From: Verrucomicrobiales bacterium
GTDB lineage: Bacteria; Verrucomicrobiota; Verrucomicrobiia; Verrucomicrobiales; DEV007
Assembly (NCBI GenBank): GCA_002705125.1
Contig: PAHQ01000113.1
Span: forward strand, 1 to 17,729
Length of the DNA stretch: 17,729 bases
Direction of reading: 5' to 3'
Part shown: positions 1 to 8,128 of the stretch, piece by piece
Position numbering within the stretch: the first letter of the stretch is position 1
Layout: every line of letters starts with the position of its first letter
Program-made: the position numbers and the translations under genes
The notes under the pieces: model-generated
Told to the model about the DNA's origin: nothing
The model's input: only the letters and a program-made list of their open reading frames with translations
The model's database searches: none

Positions 1-613
1 CATGTTCCGCATGAATTTCATGTTTTTCCTGAGTGTCTCTGTTTTCATGAATCACTCTCCATCCACCATCTGGTTTGAGAAGTAAATCTTTTACTCGTTC
101 GCCATGATATATTTCCGCACCTTGTTTTTTGGCGGAATTTGCATAAGCCCAAGTAGTTCCTGAGGGATCAAGGTGGCCTTCTATGGGATCATATAGCGCG
201 CCCACAAAATGATCCGGATTGATGAGAGGCATAATTTCAGCTGCTTCTCTGGCACTGATTATTTCGGTTTCCATTCCGAGGTATGCTCCTTTGGCATGCA
301 TACTTTTAAGCCAGTCAAAACGTTCCTGAGTAGCCGCTAACATTATTCCTCCTGTCATGTGCAGGCCGATTTCTTGTCCTGAAATTTTCTCAATTTCCTG
401 GTAAAGCTCAATCGTGTACTGTTGCAATTTTGCGACATTCGGATCTCCGTTGATGGTGTGGATTCCCCCAGCGGCATGCCATGTCGAACCGGATGTAAGT
501 TCAGCACGTTCAAGCAATACAACGTCTTTACAACCTAGTTTTGTGAGATGATAGAGGACGCTACAGCCTACTACTCCGCCTCCAATAACTGCAACCTGTG
601 TGTGTGATTTCAT
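1..613 (-). CDS. FAD-dependent dimethylglycine/sarcosine dehydrogenase family protein, N-terminal fragment
   Basis: Only the first 204 codons are in the window; the gene runs off the left edge. I translated the reverse complement from the ATG at 613-611. The protein opens with a beta strand and the FAD-binding Rossmann glycine motif GGGVVG (residues 11-16). It then has LLERAELTSGSTWHAAGG, the signature of the dimethylglycine/sarcosine dehydrogenase and GcvT-associated oxidoreductase family, and later GHLDPSG. Family members demethylate dimethylglycine, sarcosine or related amines in glycine-betaine/choline breakdown, often with a C-terminal tetrahydrofolate domain that would lie outside this window. 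The gene is divergent from the sulfur genes and probably unrelated to them; amine catabolism is common in marine bacteria. The ribosome-binding site is weak. The family call is firm, the exact substrate unknown. Confidence 0.85.
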   Translation of the reverse strand, partial: MKSHTQVAVIGGGVVGCSVLYHLTKLGCKDVVLLERAELTSGSTWHAAGGIHTINGDPNVAKLQQYTIELYQEIEKISGQEIGLHMTGGIMLAATQERFDWLKSMHAKGAYLGMETEIISAREAAEIMPLINPDHFVGALYDPIEGHLDPSGTTWAYANSAKKQGAEIYHGERVKDLLLKPDGGWRVIHENRDTQEKHEIHAEH

Positions 614-914
614 CAAATTAGTCCATTTCACGATTGTTTTAAAAAAATGTCACATGACTCTATTCGCAGGCCTACAAACAGACAAGTGTAAAATTTACAC
701 CCTTATTCCACAAGCTGGTTTAGATCTAACTATTAAATTCAAAAAATACGATTTATGTCTTGAACTATTAATCAAAATTTCAGACATTTAATCATTGCTA
801 AAAGGAACGATTATTTTAGGATAAAAATTAAACAAATATTTTAAATTTATGAAATCAGAATTTGAATGTAAATCCTGATTTCATCCTATTGTCTTATATG
901 AAAAAGAGGGTTTT
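614..914. other. Divergent intergenic region upstream of the soe operon
   Basis: This 301-bp AT-rich spacer separates the minus-strand dehydrogenase from the soeBC gene and must hold promoters for both directions. I see no convincing -35/-10 pair. Short reading frames crossing it look like chance. The only clear structure is the inverted repeat at 849-884, listed separately. A Shine-Dalgarno-like AGAGGG lies at 905-910 just before the soeBC start. Confidence 0.6.
849..884. repeat. Perfect 10-bp inverted repeat upstream of soeBC
   Basis: ATGAAATCAG at 849-858 is exactly reverse-complemented by CTGATTTCAT at 875-884. After one mismatch the stem continues for four more pairs (860-863 with 870-873), leaving a six-base loop. 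It ends 30 bp before the TTG start of soeBC. No T-run follows, so it is not a standard terminator. It could be a dyad operator for a regulator or a 5' UTR hairpin of the soe mRNA. Confidence 0.65.
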
Positions 915-2537
915 TTGAATTTTGGTTTTGTAATCGACAATCGAAATTGTATTGGTTGTCATGCTTGTACGGTTGCTTGTAAAGCAGAACATGATGTCCC
1001 GATAGGGGTTAATCGTACTTGGGTCAAGTACGTTGAAAAAGGCCAATTCCCGGATACCCGCCGTATTTTTTCCGTGATGAGGTGCAACCATTGTGAACAT
1101 GCTCCATGTGTCGAAATTTGCCCAACGCGGGCTCTCTACACTCGTCCTGACGGAATAGTAGATTTTAATAATGACCGTTGTATAGGTTGTAAATCATGTA
1201 CTCAGGCATGCCCCTATGATGCAATCTACATAGATCCTGAATCCCATACGGCAGCTAAGTGTAACTTCTGTGCGCATCGAATAGATGTAGGACTTGAACC
1301 GGCTTGTGTTAATGTATGCCCAACATCAGCGATTGTGTGCGGAGATTTGGAGCAAAAAGGTTCAAAAATTTCCAATCTAATTTCAAGACAACAAGTAACT
1401 GTAAGAAAGCCTGAAAAAGGAACACGCCCAAAGCTTTTTTACGTGGAGGGTGACGATGTTTCTTTAAAGCCTCTTGAGACAGAGCAATCTGGCAAAAGTT
1501 TATGGGGCTCTCAATCTTTAGGAGTAGGACACCATTCTGGAAAAGAAAATTTTTTTAGTCTTGGTTTTGATTCAATTCAAAAAATCTATGAAAACAAAAA
1601 AAAATCATCAGGTGTGGAAAATATCGAAAAAGTTCTCTCTGGTAAAAGTCGATTGAGTGGAGGTGCACAGCCAGCCAAGAGGGTTTATGATTCTCCTTCT
1701 AAAGGAATTCTTTGGGGCTGGGAAGTAGCAGGGTACATCCTTACAAAAGCTCTATCAGCAGGAGTTCTAGGGTTATCATTAACACTTAACCAATTCGGCT
1801 TGATAAATCTATCAAGTCAGGCTATTTGGGTAACTTCATTGGTATCATTGTTTTTTCTAGGAGCAACGGGAATTCTTTTGATAATCGATTTGGATAAACC
1901 AACTCGCTTTTTGTATGTACTTTTGAGACCACACTGGAAGTCGTGGTTAGTCAAAGGGGGCTATATAATTTCAGTCTTCGGTGGATTGGTAACATTATTG
2001 GGAGGAGCACATTTATTTGGTTATGGTGAATGGGCTAATTGGCTTACGTGGCCTATTCTTTTATTTGCAATTTTGCTTGCAATCTACACGGCTTTCCTTT
2101 TTTCACAGGCAAAGGGAAGGGACTTCTGGCAAAGTCCACTTTTGATTTTACATATGCTGCTCCATTCAGTTGTGGGGGGATCGGCTCTTCTCTTGATTGT
2201 AGGTTTTTTCTGGAAACCAATCTTTCCTATGATACCTCACTTGCAAAATATTCTGATTGGCGGATTGGTGATACAGATTTTATCCCTTGCAGCTGAATTA
2301 ATAACTCCTCATCCCACTGTCGACTCTCACCGTACTGTGAAAATCATAACAAGTGGTTTTTTTAAATCTGAATTTTGGGGAGGAGTAGTATTAATTGGAA
2401 GTTTTTTGCCTTTATTGATGCTGATTTCGAGTATTGCTCCAATGAATCTTGCTTTTGCAGGCTTATTGGTGTTGATTGGATTGTGGTACTCAGTTCGAAT
2501 TTGGGTCATTGCACCTCAAATGATTCATTTGAGCTAA
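915..2537 (+). CDS. Fused SoeB-SoeC: four-cluster ferredoxin subunit joined to NrfD-type membrane subunit of sulfite dehydrogenase
   Basis: This 540-residue protein should carry electrons from SoeA to the quinone pool. Residues 1-165 are a DmsB/SoeB-like ferredoxin with 16 cysteines for four [4Fe-4S] clusters: C12/15/18/22, C57/60/65/69, C89/92/95/99 and C116/119/131/135. Residues about 165-265 are a low-complexity linker. Residues about 268-535 hold roughly eight hydrophobic segments with an NrfD/PsrC signature (LDKPTRF, then a tryptophan-rich SWL motif). In the usual SoeABC the two parts are separate genes, so this is a B-C fusion. The TTG at 915 is chosen because AGAGGG lies just upstream, the family typically starts at this point, and the nearby ATG at 898 is out of frame and stops after six codons. 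There is no signal peptide, consistent with a cytoplasm-facing ferredoxin domain. A polysulfide-reductase-like role is the main alternative; the dsr neighbours favour sulfite oxidation. Confidence 0.8.
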   Translation: MNFGFVIDNRNCIGCHACTVACKAEHDVPIGVNRTWVKYVEKGQFPDTRRIFSVMRCNHCEHAPCVEICPTRALYTRPDGIVDFNNDRCIGCKSCTQACPYDAIYIDPESHTAAKCNFCAHRIDVGLEPACVNVCPTSAIVCGDLEQKGSKISNLISRQQVTVRKPEKGTRPKLFYVEGDDVSLKPLETEQSGKSLWGSQSLGVGHHSGKENFFSLGFDSIQKIYENKKKSSGVENIEKVLSGKSRLSGGAQPAKRVYDSPSKGILWGWEVAGYILTKALSAGVLGLSLTLNQFGLINLSSQAIWVTSLVSLFFLGATGILLIIDLDKPTRFLYVLLRPHWKSWLVKGGYIISVFGGLVTLLGGAHLFGYGEWANWLTWPILLFAILLAIYTAFLFSQAKGRDFWQSPLLILHMLLHSVVGGSALLLIVGFFWKPIFPMIPHLQNILIGGLVIQILSLAAELITPHPTVDSHRTVKIITSGFFKSEFWGGVVLIGSFLPLLMLISSIAPMNLAFAGLLVLIGLWYSVRIWVIAPQMIHLS

Positions 2538-2562
2538 ATTTATAATAAAGTAGAGAAATACT

Positions 2563-5424
2563 ATGAAAATGCAGCCTGATCCAACATGGATTGAAAAAAT
2601 GGCTCAGGGAATTGGCCTGATACCAGATTTAAGTGAAAAAAAGACTCATTTTTCTGAAATGATAGAACCACGGCCATTGAGTGATTACCCCCCACCTGAG
2701 AAATGGGATAATTGGGAAGAATATGAAGCGAAAGGGTGGTCAAAGAAAGAAAAAAAGAGTTATTCAATTATTCCTACCTCATGCTTCAATTGTGAATCAG
2801 GATGTGGACTTTTGAGTTATGTAGATCACGAAACAGGAAAAGTCCGTAAATTTGAAGGTAATCCATATCATCCTGGAAGTCGGGGGCGTAATTGTGCAAA
2901 AGGTCCTGCAACCATTAATCAGATTGAGGATCCAGAAAGGATTCTTTATCCACAAAAAAGAGTAGGAAAACGTGGAGATGGTAAATGGGAAAGAGTCTCT
3001 TGGGAATCTGTACTGGAAGACATTTCAAGCCGAATTCGTTCTGCAATTGAAGAAGGAAGAAACAACGAAATAGCCTATCATGTTGGGCGTCCTGGTGCAG
3101 AAGGATATATGGATCGGATACTTCAGTCATGGGGAGTTGATGGACATAATAGTCACACTAATATTTGTTCTGCAGGAGCAAGATTCGGATATGCAATTTG
3201 GGATGGCGTAGATCGTACCTCTCCCGATTTTGCTAATGCAGATTTTATTTTGTTGATCAGTGCTCATCTTGAATCGGGGCATTATTTCAATCCACATGCT
3301 CAGCGAATCATTGAAAGCAAGAATAATGGTACTAAGATCGCAGTCATGGATATTCGTCTTTCAAATACTGCTAGTCGTGCAGATTATTGGATGGCTACAT
3401 ACCCTGGGACTGAAGCTGCAGTTCTACTCGCGATGGCGAGAATCATCCTGATGGAAAAACTCTATAATGAAGAATTCCTATCTAATTGGGTTAACTGGCA
3501 GCAATGGTTGCAAGAAGAACATCCTGGTGCAGAAATAAGCCTCGAAACTGCAATTGAAAAATTAATTGAACACTATGATGAATTTACTCCAGACTTCGCA
3601 GAAAAAGAAAGTGGAGTATCTGCTGAAACGATTGTAGATGTTGCAAGGAGGATCGGAAGAGCTGGAAGTCGTTTTGCAAATATGAATTGGAGGAGTGCAA
3701 GTAGTGGAAATTTTGGAGGATGGCAGGTAGCACGTTGCCTCCAATTCTTAAATGTTTTGACAGGAAGTATAGGAACTAGAGGAGGCACTCTACCAAATAC
3801 CTGGAACAAGTTTCACCCCACTCTCTGTAGTAAACCTCCCGCACAAAAATTTTGGAATGAACTTCATTTTCCAAAAGAATATCCTCTTTCACATTATGAA
3901 TTAAGCTTTCTTCTCCCCCATTTTTTAAAAGAAAATCGTGGTAAAATGTCAGTATACTTTACCCGGGTTTTCAATCCAGTTTGGACTTTTCCTGATGGTT
4001 TCAGTTGGATAGAAGCCCTTCGTGATGAGGATAAGATGGGACTTCACATCGCTCTTACTCCAACTTGGAATGAAACAGCTTATTTTGCAGATTATGTTCT
4101 TCCAATGGGACACTCATCGGAACGTCATGATTTAATAAGCTATGAAACCCATTCAGGTTTATGGATAGGTTATCGTCAACCGGTACTACGTGAATATGCA
4201 AGGCGGAAAGGTAAAGAGCCAGAATTTACCTACCAAAGCAATCCTGGAGAAGTTTGGGAGGAGGATGAGTTTTGGATTGAATTATCCTGGCGTATCGACC
4301 CAGAGGGAAAGCTAGGAATCAAAGAACATTTTCAGTCGCCTTATCGTCAGGGAGAAAAACTGCGTATAGATGAATATTACAGATACATTTTTGAAAATGT
4401 TCCTGGACTCCCCGAAAAGGCTGCGGAAGAAGATATGACTCCTTTGGATTTCATGCGTCGTTATGGAGCTTACGAAGTCAAAAAAGAAGTATATGAACTT
4501 TTTAGAAAAAATCTTAGTGAAGAAGAACTTAAAGGGACAAGAGTTGATAAAGTTAATGGTGTGGTATTGAAAGAAGGGAAGCCTGTTGGAGTTATGGCCA
4601 ATGGTAAAGCTTGTATCGGATTTAATTCTCCATCTCGGAAACAAGAACTTTATTCGAAAACTCTTTCTGAATGGAAATGGCCTGAATATACTTTGCCGGG
4701 ATACATCAAAAGTCATGTACATGAGGAAGAAATGGAACGTGACAAAGGAGAATTCCCTTTAGTACCAACATATCGCCTCCCTACACTCATTCATTCTAGG
4801 TCTGCTAATGCGAAATGGCTAGTAGAAATTGCAAACAAAAATCCATTATGGATGCATACTTCGGATGCAAAAAGACTGGGTTTCGAAACAGAAGATTTGG
4901 CACGAGTAAATACTGAAATTGGATATTTTGTCGTTCGTGTCTGGGCAACTGAAGGTATGCGTCCTGGGGTCGTTGCATGCTCCCACCACATAGGTAGATG
5001 GAGACGTTCTCAGGACCCCGAAGCTAATTTGTGGTCTACAAATTTGGTTGATATTCAAGAGCAAGGCGATGGTAAATGGAAGATGAATGTTCTTTCAGGG
5101 ATTAAACCCAGAAAAGGAAAAGATAAAGATCTAAAAAGAATTTTCTGGCGAGATGGAGGGGTTCACCAAAATATCACTCACGCAGTACATCCAGACCCTA
5201 TAAGCGGGATGCATTGCTGGCATCAGAAAGTACGAATAGAAAAAGCAAAACCAGATGATAACTATGGGGACGTTTTTGTTGACACGAAAAAATCGACTGA
5301 AATATACCATAGATGGTTGAAAAAGACTCGACCTGCACCTGGTCCTGAAGGTCTTAGGAGACCATTATGGTTAAAAAGGCCTCTAAAACCCGACCAAGAT
5401 CAATTTTATTTAAAAGAGGATTGA
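2563..5424 (+). CDS. soeA: Molybdopterin subunit of cytoplasmic sulfite dehydrogenase (SoeA-like)
   Basis: A 953-residue member of the DMSO-reductase superfamily, most like SoeA/PsrA. In SoeABC it oxidises sulfite to sulfate in the cytoplasm and passes electrons to the B subunit. The N-terminal cluster motif is C74-x2-C77-x3-C81-x29-C111. The likely molybdenum ligand is C202 in the NICSAGARFGY segment, the position where PsrA/SoeA carry cysteine. The first 70 residues have no twin-arginine motif or hydrophobic signal, which argues for a cytoplasmic enzyme and against periplasmic polysulfide or thiosulfate reductase. The C-terminal part contains the molybdopterin dinucleotide-binding domain. 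The gene starts 25 bp after soeBC and is surely cotranscribed. The ribosome-binding site (AGAG region) is weak. The molybdoenzyme family is certain; the substrate rests on context and the missing Tat signal. Confidence 0.8.
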   Translation: MKMQPDPTWIEKMAQGIGLIPDLSEKKTHFSEMIEPRPLSDYPPPEKWDNWEEYEAKGWSKKEKKSYSIIPTSCFNCESGCGLLSYVDHETGKVRKFEGNPYHPGSRGRNCAKGPATINQIEDPERILYPQKRVGKRGDGKWERVSWESVLEDISSRIRSAIEEGRNNEIAYHVGRPGAEGYMDRILQSWGVDGHNSHTNICSAGARFGYAIWDGVDRTSPDFANADFILLISAHLESGHYFNPHAQRIIESKNNGTKIAVMDIRLSNTASRADYWMATYPGTEAAVLLAMARIILMEKLYNEEFLSNWVNWQQWLQEEHPGAEISLETAIEKLIEHYDEFTPDFAEKESGVSAETIVDVARRIGRAGSRFANMNWRSASSGNFGGWQVARCLQFLNVLTGSIGTRGGTLPNTWNKFHPTLCSKPPAQKFWNELHFPKEYPLSHYELSFLLPHFLKENRGKMSVYFTRVFNPVWTFPDGFSWIEALRDEDKMGLHIALTPTWNETAYFADYVLPMGHSSERHDLISYETHSGLWIGYRQPVLREYARRKGKEPEFTYQSNPGEVWEEDEFWIELSWRIDPEGKLGIKEHFQSPYRQGEKLRIDEYYRYIFENVPGLPEKAAEEDMTPLDFMRRYGAYEVKKEVYELFRKNLSEEELKGTRVDKVNGVVLKEGKPVGVMANGKACIGFNSPSRKQELYSKTLSEWKWPEYTLPGYIKSHVHEEEMERDKGEFPLVPTYRLPTLIHSRSANAKWLVEIANKNPLWMHTSDAKRLGFETEDLARVNTEIGYFVVRVWATEGMRPGVVACSHHIGRWRRSQDPEANLWSTNLVDIQEQGDGKWKMNVLSGIKPRKGKDKDLKRIFWRDGGVHQNITHAVHPDPISGMHCWHQKVRIEKAKPDDNYGDVFVDTKKSTEIYHRWLKKTRPAPGPEGLRRPLWLKRPLKPDQDQFYLKED

Positions 5425-5722
5425 ATCTATAAGAATTAAGTTTTACTCAGAGAAATCTTGGTAAAAATCAAATCAACTGAATAATAATTGTTGAAATTCG
5501 TTATGGAATGGTTAGAGTATAGTCTTTTTGGTTAGGGAAAGATAAGACCTAGGGAGATGAATGACTAAGTTAATTTTGTGATACCATATTTTAAATCAAA
5601 CATTCTAAATTGTTTTTTCAAAAATGTGTGCAGAATTATTTTACAAATTGAGATATTCCTCGTTATTGCTGAATGAGGTATTTAATTTGGAGTTATTTAT
5701 TTGTATTAATTTTTCATCTTGG

Positions 5723-5744
5723 AGAAGAAATCTCTATTTCTTCT
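5723..5744. repeat. 9-bp hairpin in the soeA-tusA gap
   Basis: AGAAGAAAT (5723-5731) and ATTTCTTCT (5736-5744) are perfect reverse complements around the four-base loop CTCT. The stem is AT-rich and followed by A-rich, not T-rich, sequence, so intrinsic termination is unlikely on either strand. It lies 27 bp upstream of the predicted -35 box of tusA, where an operator could sit. Confidence 0.5.
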
Positions 5745-5770
5745 AAAAAGAAGAGTAATGAAAAAATACT

Positions 5771-5799
5771 TTGACATATAACTAAAAACATAGGATCAT
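5771..5799 (+). promoter_or_regulatory. Sigma70-like promoter upstream of tusA
   Basis: A perfect TTGACA at 5771-5776 is followed, after 17 bp, by GATCAT at 5794-5799 (four of six matches to TATAAT). Transcription would start near 5806, giving a 5' UTR of about 30 nt with the tusA ribosome-binding site. It fits as the promoter of a tusA-dsrN-dsrC-dsrAB-dsrL transcript. Confidence 0.5.
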
Positions 5800-5835
5800 A
5801 CCACCCAACAAAATAATTTCTTAGAGGAAAGTTTA

Positions 5836-6066
5836 ATGAGTGATTTTGATACTGAGTTAAATTGTGAAGGCCTAAATTGCCCCCTACCTATTTTAAAAAC
5901 CAAAAAAGCTATTGACGGTATGAGCACTGGTCAACTACTGAAAATGAGTGCAACTGACCCCGGCTCAGTAAATGACATGGATTCCTGGTCAAAGCGTACC
6001 GGGAATGAGTTAGTTTCACACGCTGAAGACGGCGGAGTTCATACATTTATTATTAAGAAAAAGTAA
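5836..6066 (+). CDS. tusA: TusA sulfur carrier protein
   Basis: A 76-residue TusA/SirA/YeeD-family protein. The diagnostic C-P-x-P motif is C15-P16-L17-P18, with C15 the persulfide-carrying cysteine; a second cysteine is at C10. In rDsr organisms TusA takes persulfide sulfur, from rhodanese or other donors, and delivers it to DsrEFH on the way to DsrC. The ATG follows a strong AGAGGAAA ribosome-binding site at 5823-5830, and a promoter-like element lies just upstream. Its place at the head of the dsr genes, 145 bp before dsrN, supports a dedicated sulfur-trafficking role over the tRNA-thiolation role of TusA in enterics. No DsrE2 or rhodanese gene is in the window. Confidence 0.92.
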   Translation: MSDFDTELNCEGLNCPLPILKTKKAIDGMSTGQLLKMSATDPGSVNDMDSWSKRTGNELVSHAEDGGVHTFIIKKK

Positions 6067-6211
6067 TTTTTTTTGAATTTATGTCATGTATTAAATTTGT
6101 AATTGTTATATGCTAATATTTGAATATTTGAGTTAATTAATTAGATATATACTAAACAAAGCAGAAATAACTGAAAGTTATGTTCTTTAATTTGAGCCAA
6201 AAGGATCTGAT

Positions 6212-7621
6212 TTGAAAGAAAAAAAAACATCTAGATTGCTGATTTCTGCACCTCAAAAAAGTGCAGGAAAGACCACGGTCAGCCTAGGCATTCTAAATAA
6301 TCTGCTTAAAGAGGGAGTGAATGTGAAGAGCTTTAAAAAGGGTTCTGACTACATTGACCCAATGTGGCTTAAGCTAGCGAGCGGTAGTGAATGTTATAAT
6401 TTAGATCCTTATCTGATGGGAGCCGAAGGTTGTCTGGATTCGTTTGCCCGTTATGGATCTGAGAACGAAATGTCTTTGATTGAGGGCAATCATGGATTAC
6501 ATGATGGAATGAGCCTTGATGGTTTTGACAGCAGCGCAGGACTTGCAAACATTCTAAAGTCGCCGGTTCTTCTTGTTGTAAACAGCAGGGGTATGGGACG
6601 TGGAGCTGCTGCTTTTGTCACTGGGATGCAAAAAATGCAGCCTGAGACAAATATTACAGGAGTCGTGTTGAATAAAGTCAGGAGCAATCGTCAGGAAGAA
6701 AAACAAAAATCCACAATTGAAAGTTATTGTGGAATTCCGGTTGTGGGATCCATACCCATAGATGAGGATGTATCGATTCCTGAGAGGCATCTGGGCTTGA
6801 CTACAGTTGATGAAATGGAAACTGCAAAAGGAATTATCAGTCGTGCAGGAGAGTTAGTTTCTAGGTATTGTGATATGGGTGAGATCAAATCAATGTTTAA
6901 GGATATACCACTCAATACAGATTCCAAAAAAAGAAAGCCTATCCTGCCAAAAGATCCTTCAGTAAAAATTGGTATTATCAATGATCCTTCATTTTGTTTT
7001 TATTATCCAGAAAATTTGGAGGCACTAAGAGAAAATGGCGCAGAGCTAGTTTTCATTGATTCGCTGCATGATAATTCCCTGCCAGATTTAGACGGAATTT
7101 ACATTGGTGGTGGTTTCCCTGAATCATTTTTTGAAGAACTAAGCGCAAATCATAAATTTCTTTTAGAGTTAAAGGAACGTATCCAAAGCGGGATTCCTGT
7201 TTATGCGGAATGCGGAGGTTTAATATATCTCTGCGAAACAGCCCATTTCGAAAATAAAAAGTATCGATTAGCTGGAGCTCTACCTTTTGAAATTGGTTAC
7301 CAGAAAAACCCTGTAGGTTATGGCTATCTATCTCTTAAAAGCCGTTGCCAGAGCAGATGGTTTGACGAAGGAGCTTTGGTAAAAGCGCATGAATTCCACT
7401 ACTCAAAACCCCTTTCTGCTAACGGGAAAGAGCCGAGACTTTCTTCTATGTCTTCTGCAGAACGTTATCAATTCAACGTAATCAGAGGATATGGAATTGA
7501 TGGGAAAAAGGACGGAATCCTGCATAAAAATATTTTTGCCTCTTTTGCTCATTTGCATGCAGCGGTGAATCCGCATTGGGCGAGAGGATTTGTAGATCTG
7601 GCAACTGAATACCAGTACTAA
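6212..7621 (+). CDS. dsrN: DsrN, siroheme amidase related to cobyrinic acid a,c-diamide synthase
   Basis: A 469-residue CobB/CbiA-family glutamine amidotransferase. In dsr clusters DsrN converts siroheme to the siroheme amide used by DsrAB. The N-terminal ATP-binding part has the P-loop-like SAPQKSAGKTT (12-22) and the substrate-proximal GSDYIDP. The C-terminal class-I-type amidotransferase part has GGGFPE (299-304), the catalytic cysteine in AECGG (C334), and the histidine-rich FASFAHLH segment (442-449). The TTG at 6212 is preferred: AAAAGGA is about 7 bp upstream and an in-frame TAA at 6188 excludes earlier starts. A cobalamin-pathway CbiA is the alternative, but no other cobalamin gene is present and the gene sits between tusA and dsrC. 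Confidence 0.88.
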   Translation: MKEKKTSRLLISAPQKSAGKTTVSLGILNNLLKEGVNVKSFKKGSDYIDPMWLKLASGSECYNLDPYLMGAEGCLDSFARYGSENEMSLIEGNHGLHDGMSLDGFDSSAGLANILKSPVLLVVNSRGMGRGAAAFVTGMQKMQPETNITGVVLNKVRSNRQEEKQKSTIESYCGIPVVGSIPIDEDVSIPERHLGLTTVDEMETAKGIISRAGELVSRYCDMGEIKSMFKDIPLNTDSKKRKPILPKDPSVKIGIINDPSFCFYYPENLEALRENGAELVFIDSLHDNSLPDLDGIYIGGGFPESFFEELSANHKFLLELKERIQSGIPVYAECGGLIYLCETAHFENKKYRLAGALPFEIGYQKNPVGYGYLSLKSRCQSRWFDEGALVKAHEFHYSKPLSANGKEPRLSSMSSAERYQFNVIRGYGIDGKKDGILHKNIFASFAHLHAAVNPHWARGFVDLATEYQY

Positions 7622-7648
7622 TATAAACCCCCTGATGAGGAGTATTTT

Positions 7649-7984
7649 ATGAGTTTTGAATATGAAGGTAGTAACATTGAAACTGATGAAAATGGCTATT
7701 TAGTTTCACTTGAAGATTGGTCTGAAGGAGTGGCAGGGAAACTTGCTGAAGATGAAGAAATTAATATGAACGATCAACATTGGGAAATAATCAATTTTCT
7801 TAGGGATTATTATCAGGAATTTCAAATTGCGCCTGCAGTTAAAGTATTAACCAAGGCAATTGCCAAGAAAAACGACATTCATAAGAAGGAAGCGTCAGTT
7901 TTTTTATATGATCTTTTTCCAAATGGACCTGGGTTGCAGGCCTGTAAGATAGCAGGATTGCCCAAGCCTACTGGTTGTGTTTGA
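7649..7984 (+). CDS. dsrC: DsrC, sulfur substrate protein of DsrAB
   Basis: A 111-residue DsrC with both conserved C-terminal arm cysteines, C99 and the penultimate C110, in the CKIAGLPKPTGCV end. Two cysteines separate true DsrC from TusE-like relatives, which keep only the penultimate one. DsrC accepts sulfur from DsrEFH, presents it to DsrAB and leaves as a trisulfide or persulfide that the DsrMK-containing membrane complex processes. The start has a strong GAGGAG at 7637-7642, the best ribosome-binding site around, as expected for an abundant carrier. It lies 27 bp after dsrN and 144 bp before dsrA, whereas in Allochromatium dsrC sits after dsrEFH. Confidence 0.96.
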   Translation: MSFEYEGSNIETDENGYLVSLEDWSEGVAGKLAEDEEINMNDQHWEIINFLRDYYQEFQIAPAVKVLTKAIAKKNDIHKKEASVFLYDLFPNGPGLQACKIAGLPKPTGCV

Positions 7985-8128
7985 TTAAAGGTTTAGTTAG
8001 GGGTAATCGTAGAAAAAAGAAACATATAAAATCGGTACTACTATGATTGCAAAAATGCAATTACGTCAAAAGATCAGGTTGCGTATTTTCATCTTAAGCA
8101 TTAATGAAGTTATTGAAAAGGAGTTGAT

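Larger units (their letters stand above)
5425..5835 (+). other. 411-bp intergenic region between soeA and tusA
   Basis: This AT-rich gap separates the soe operon from the dsr genes. I see no coding sequence: the few short frames lack a ribosome-binding site or stop within about ten codons. It contains the 9-bp hairpin at 5723-5744 and the promoter-like pair at 5771-5799, listed separately. No canonical GC-rich stem with T-run was found after soeA. Confidence 0.6.

Noticed and set aside
600..791. 63-codon + strand frame overlapping the start of the minus-strand dehydrogenase
   Set aside because: No ribosome-binding site or recognisable motif, and it overlaps the start of a firmly identified gene on the other strand.
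2039..2296. 85-codon frame inside the soeBC gene
   Set aside because: It is a shadow frame of the NrfD membrane domain, which reads through intact in the annotated frame.
4312..4722. 136-codon minus-strand frame inside soeA
   Set aside because: It is antisense to the clear molybdoenzyme frame and has the phenylalanine-rich composition typical of antisense reading of AT-rich coding DNA.
5836..6066. Reading the TusA gene as a tRNA-thiolation gene
   Set aside because: The sequence alone cannot exclude it, but the operon position before dsrN and dsrC makes the dissimilatory role far more likely.
8046..8061. Small palindrome ATTGCA-aaaa-TGCAAT before dsrA
   Set aside because: Only six pairs in AT-rich DNA and far from any promoter-like element, too weak to call an operator or terminator.
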